DNA from: Toxorhynchites rutilus septentrionalis | Lineage: Eukaryota > Arthropoda > Insecta > Diptera > Culicidae | Length of the DNA stretch: 64,000 nt | Direction: 5' to 3' | Assembly: GCF_029784135.1 (NCBI RefSeq) | Contig: NC_073746.1 | Span: 158,151,108-158,215,107, forward strand | Part shown: positions 61,502-64,000 of the stretch, piece by piece | Position numbering within the stretch: position 1 is the first letter of the stretch | How the letters are laid out: every line of letters begins with the position of its first letter | The notes under the pieces: model-generated | Told to the model about the DNA's origin: nothing | The model's database searches: none | The model's input: only the letters and a program-made list of their open reading frames with translations | Position numbers and translations under genes: made by a program

Positions 61502-64000
61502 GGTTCTCAAATGGGGATCAACACTAGGGTAGGAGCCTACCTGTTGGTCTCAAATGTTCCTATCTCACGCCTCCACGAAGATCATATGACGACATTTTTA
61601 GATCGGGCGTGAACTGGAAACACACACCTGGTCTTGGCTCCGAGAACGGGTGTCGAAAGTGGCTAAGTGAGGGGGTGCGAGCGAGTCAGAGCGCTATATC
61701 TCTCCCGGGGAAGGCCTCCCGGGTCATGGAGGCCTTGCCAACCCGCTGTCTCCCGGGCAAAGGAGATACACCCAGAAAATGGAGCTACGTTCTCGAAGAA
61801 TACTCAGAATGCGATCGCCCGAGGAGGGTCCCCGAACTGGAGCTGGTCCTGGAACGGGCGTAAGAGCGAGCGGCCAGCGGCTGGAGGGCGATGTGCAAGA
61901 GCGGGCCACCAGCCGGGTTCAACCCGAAGAGCTACCGCCACACGGAAACAGCAGCCATCGACATCACCAACGAAACGCTGCGCCTACGAGGCGTGTTGCG
62001 ACTGTCAGACGACAGTCGTCCACACTTGTGGGTACTACTAGGCGACGGATCATGTGGACACATGAAATGAATGAATTCGTGATCCGCGCCTATTACATCT
62101 GCACTGCTTTGGAGACGGACATGAGCGGTCGCCCTCGAATACTCGCAATGTTCGAGGAAGCGTATCCAGAGTTCGTCGGGAGGCTTGACCAAAACGCGAT
62201 GAACGCGAGGCGTAGAGCGATTGTACGCAACAATATGCTCTCCCAAACGCAAGTCGACGAGATCAAGCAGCAGGTGCAGAGAGAACTAAGCTCCAGAACA
62301 AGCAGAGCAAGCGATGTGTCGAGACGAAGTTCAGTACGGCTGAGCAATTCATTCGCGAGTGGGGCACGCGAATCAGCACCAGTGGAGGCCACAGTACAAC
62401 AACCCCCTGAGCCGGAAGATCCACAGCCAGATCAACAACTACTACGCGATCTGGTCTTCCATTACGACGAGGCGATCTCACAGTTCCGCGACACGGACCC
62501 TTTGTCGCGCCCCAGGATCCCGAAGTTGCAGCATTCCCGCAGGCTGACAAGTGCAGTAAAGCTCATGAACGAGCACGTTCTTCCGCTGCACTTGGTTGAT
62601 GCTGAGAACATGGAGGAGCTGCAACTGAAAGTTTACTGTGCTGCTGTGGCGACCGCCAAAAGTTTAGGATACCGTATTAGGCCAAGAGGCGGACTGCTCC
62701 AACATCTCCGTGAAAGGCGTGAGCCTCCATGGCGAAGGAGATTGGAGCAACGGATCCTAAACAAGCGCGCCGCAATTGGAAGACTGATGGCGTACAAAAG
62801 AGGCAGCAGATCGGCGAAATTATGTCGCCAAGTTGCTGTGATCGTGCGGCCTACTGAACTTCGCCAGCTGGGAGCTCACCAGCTGACGGAAAAACTCGAC
62901 ACACTGGTACAGCAATTGAGCGTCCTAACTAAACGGCTGAAACGTTACTCTGACTCTGCAAAGCGCCAGGAACAAAATCGGATGTTCAGAGATAACGAAA
63001 AAGCGTTCTACGACCACATTAGCGACGAGAAGCCCGACTACCGCGAAGGTTTGCCAGATATTAGCGATGTGACGAACTTCTGGGCTGGTATTTGGGAGAC
63101 CCCAGTAGAACATCGCGACGGGCAAATGTGGTTAAGACGGGAGGAGGAGAGTTGTGGTGAAATTGGAGAGATGCCAGCTATCATCGTCGGAGAGAACGAT
63201 GTCCGCGAAGCCTCGCGGTACCTGAGGAACTGGGCAGCACCGGGCCCCGATGGTGTCCAGAACTTTTGGCACAAGAAGCTGACCGTCGCACATCCAAAGA
63301 TAACTGAGTGCTTCAACAAGGTGCTACGTGACCCACACAACCTTCCTGAATTCGCCACCCGTGGCGTCACCTTCCTCCTCCCGAAAGACAGCAACACATT
63401 GAACCCATCAAAGTACAGACCGATAACGTGCCTATCGAGTCTGTACAAAATACTGAGCAGCATAATTACCGCCAAAGTTTCTGCTCACTGCGAACAGCAT
63501 CACATCATCGCAGAAGAGCAGAAAGGATGCAGGAAAAATACGCATGGCTGCAAAGACCAGGCCATCATCGACGCAGCCATAGTCGGCCAGGCGGTATATA
63601 ACCAGCGGAACCTAAGTATGGCCTACATCGATTACAGGAAGGCTTATGACTCCATACCTCACTCGTTTCTCGTCCGGGTATTGGAGCTCTACAAAATTGA
63701 TCCCGTCGTCGTTAGGTTCCTGCAGCATGCGATGAGGCAGTGGAGTACGTCTCTGCACCTCAGTGATGGGGAAAATGTGTTGCAGTCTAGAACGCTGCAG
63801 ATAAAGAGGGGGATATTCCAAGGCGACTCTTTCAGCCCGCTTTGGTTTTGTCTGGCACTGAACCCCCTCAGTAGGACGCTCAATAGAAACGGTCATGGCT
63901 ATAAAATAAGGTATGGCGACGGCGCCCACGAAGAAGTGACCCATACCTTTTACATGGACGATCTCAAGGTCTACGCTGATTCACGTCAGCGTCTAGGTGT
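61502..64000 (+). mobile_element. R4-like element copy H, running off the window
   Basis: It starts GGTTCTCAAATGG after A(10)-TCGGCTTG, the same junction as between F and G. It is undeleted as far as it can be read, up to just after the YMDD box. The 3' part lies outside. Confidence 0.92.
61779..64000 (+). CDS. R4-clade protein, copy H, N-terminal 740 codons
   Basis: The first ATG (61726) leads into a frameshift at CACCCAGAAAATGG, shared with copy G, and stops at 61863. From the second ATG (61779, AAAATGG, a good initiation context) the frame is open to the window edge through the Myb-like region (MWTHEMNEF), the linker, and RT motifs up to FYMDDLKVYA. Starting here, the protein would be 18 residues shorter than in C, D and F. 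Differences from copy D include ILRMRS, RELSSRTSRAS and KITECFNK. It may be functional if initiation at MELRSRR is the normal one. Confidence 0.85.
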   Translation, partial: MELRSRRILRMRSPEEGPRTGAGPGTGVRASGQRLEGDVQERATSRVQPEELPPHGNSSHRHHQRNAAPTRRVATVRRQSSTLVGTTRRRIMWTHEMNEFVIRAYYICTALETDMSGRPRILAMFEEAYPEFVGRLDQNAMNARRRAIVRNNMLSQTQVDEIKQQVQRELSSRTSRASDVSRRSSVRLSNSFASGARESAPVEATVQQPPEPEDPQPDQQLLRDLVFHYDEAISQFRDTDPLSRPRIPKLQHSRRLTSAVKLMNEHVLPLHLVDAENMEELQLKVYCAAVATAKSLGYRIRPRGGLLQHLRERREPPWRRRLEQRILNKRAAIGRLMAYKRGSRSAKLCRQVAVIVRPTELRQLGAHQLTEKLDTLVQQLSVLTKRLKRYSDSAKRQEQNRMFRDNEKAFYDHISDEKPDYREGLPDISDVTNFWAGIWETPVEHRDGQMWLRREEESCGEIGEMPAIIVGENDVREASRYLRNWAAPGPDGVQNFWHKKLTVAHPKITECFNKVLRDPHNLPEFATRGVTFLLPKDSNTLNPSKYRPITCLSSLYKILSSIITAKVSAHCEQHHIIAEEQKGCRKNTHGCKDQAIIDAAIVGQAVYNQRNLSMAYIDYRKAYDSIPHSFLVRVLELYKIDPVVVRFLQHAMRQWSTSLHLSDGENVLQSRTLQIKRGIFQGDSFSPLWFCLALNPLSRTLNRNGHGYKIRYGDGAHEEVTHTFYMDDLKVYADSRQRLG

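Noticed and set aside
44398..64000. CRISPR-like or satellite array
   Set aside because: The repeated units are 4-kb retrotransposons with coding capacity; no short spaced repeats are present.

Overview
The window reads as a transposon-dense stretch of an insect genome, most likely a culicine mosquito of the Aedes type. Pointers are a tRNA-derived SINE of Feilai type, Jockey-like, I-like, R1-like and R4-like non-LTR elements, Tc1-type and TA-flanked MITE-type DNA elements, and copia and gypsy LTR elements. I could not support any host protein gene, tRNA gene or rRNA gene. Almost everything identifiable is a mobile element or a remnant of one.

Layout. Positions 1-830 hold the 5' end of a Jockey-type element on the minus strand. 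Positions 1000-9400 are AT-rich and hold a 3' fragment of an I-like element, one good Feilai-type SINE and two or three MITEs, with long stretches I cannot assign. Positions 9840-14590 are a decayed non-LTR element carrying a Tc1-like transposon (12439-14024, TA duplication) and a 57-bp retro-insertion with an 11-bp duplication. Positions 15070-17360 are a 5'-truncated I-like element with RNase H. It abuts a copia element on the minus strand (17345-37008). That copia was split in its gag gene by a very young gypsy element (20363-36653, 507-bp LTRs with one difference, 4-bp duplication CTTT). The gypsy leader was in turn invaded by three head-to-tail R4-like elements (21819-30604).

Positions 37050-44394 hold a mariner-like remnant, two SINEs of a second family, several reverse-transcriptase fragments, a 143-bp tandem repeat, TA microsatellites and a solo LTR (43213-43785, 5-bp duplication GACAC). 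From 44398 to the end there are five more R4-like copies in a row, all on the plus strand. One of them is split by a complete R1-clade element (54305-60103, 8-bp duplication TCACCGGG).

Main observation. Eight copies of one R4-clade element lie head to tail in two arrays. This element has a Myb-like N-terminus, a reverse transcriptase with a YMDD box, a CCHC motif and a restriction-like endonuclease. Nearly every copy starts directly after an A-tract, usually the A-tail of the previous copy. Three copies (C, D, F) have a complete 1238-residue reading frame. Identical junctions between F/G and G/H show that at least part of the second array grew by tandem duplication. The nesting gives an order of events: copia, then gypsy, then R4 in the first locus; Jockey-like fragment, then R4, then R1 in the second.
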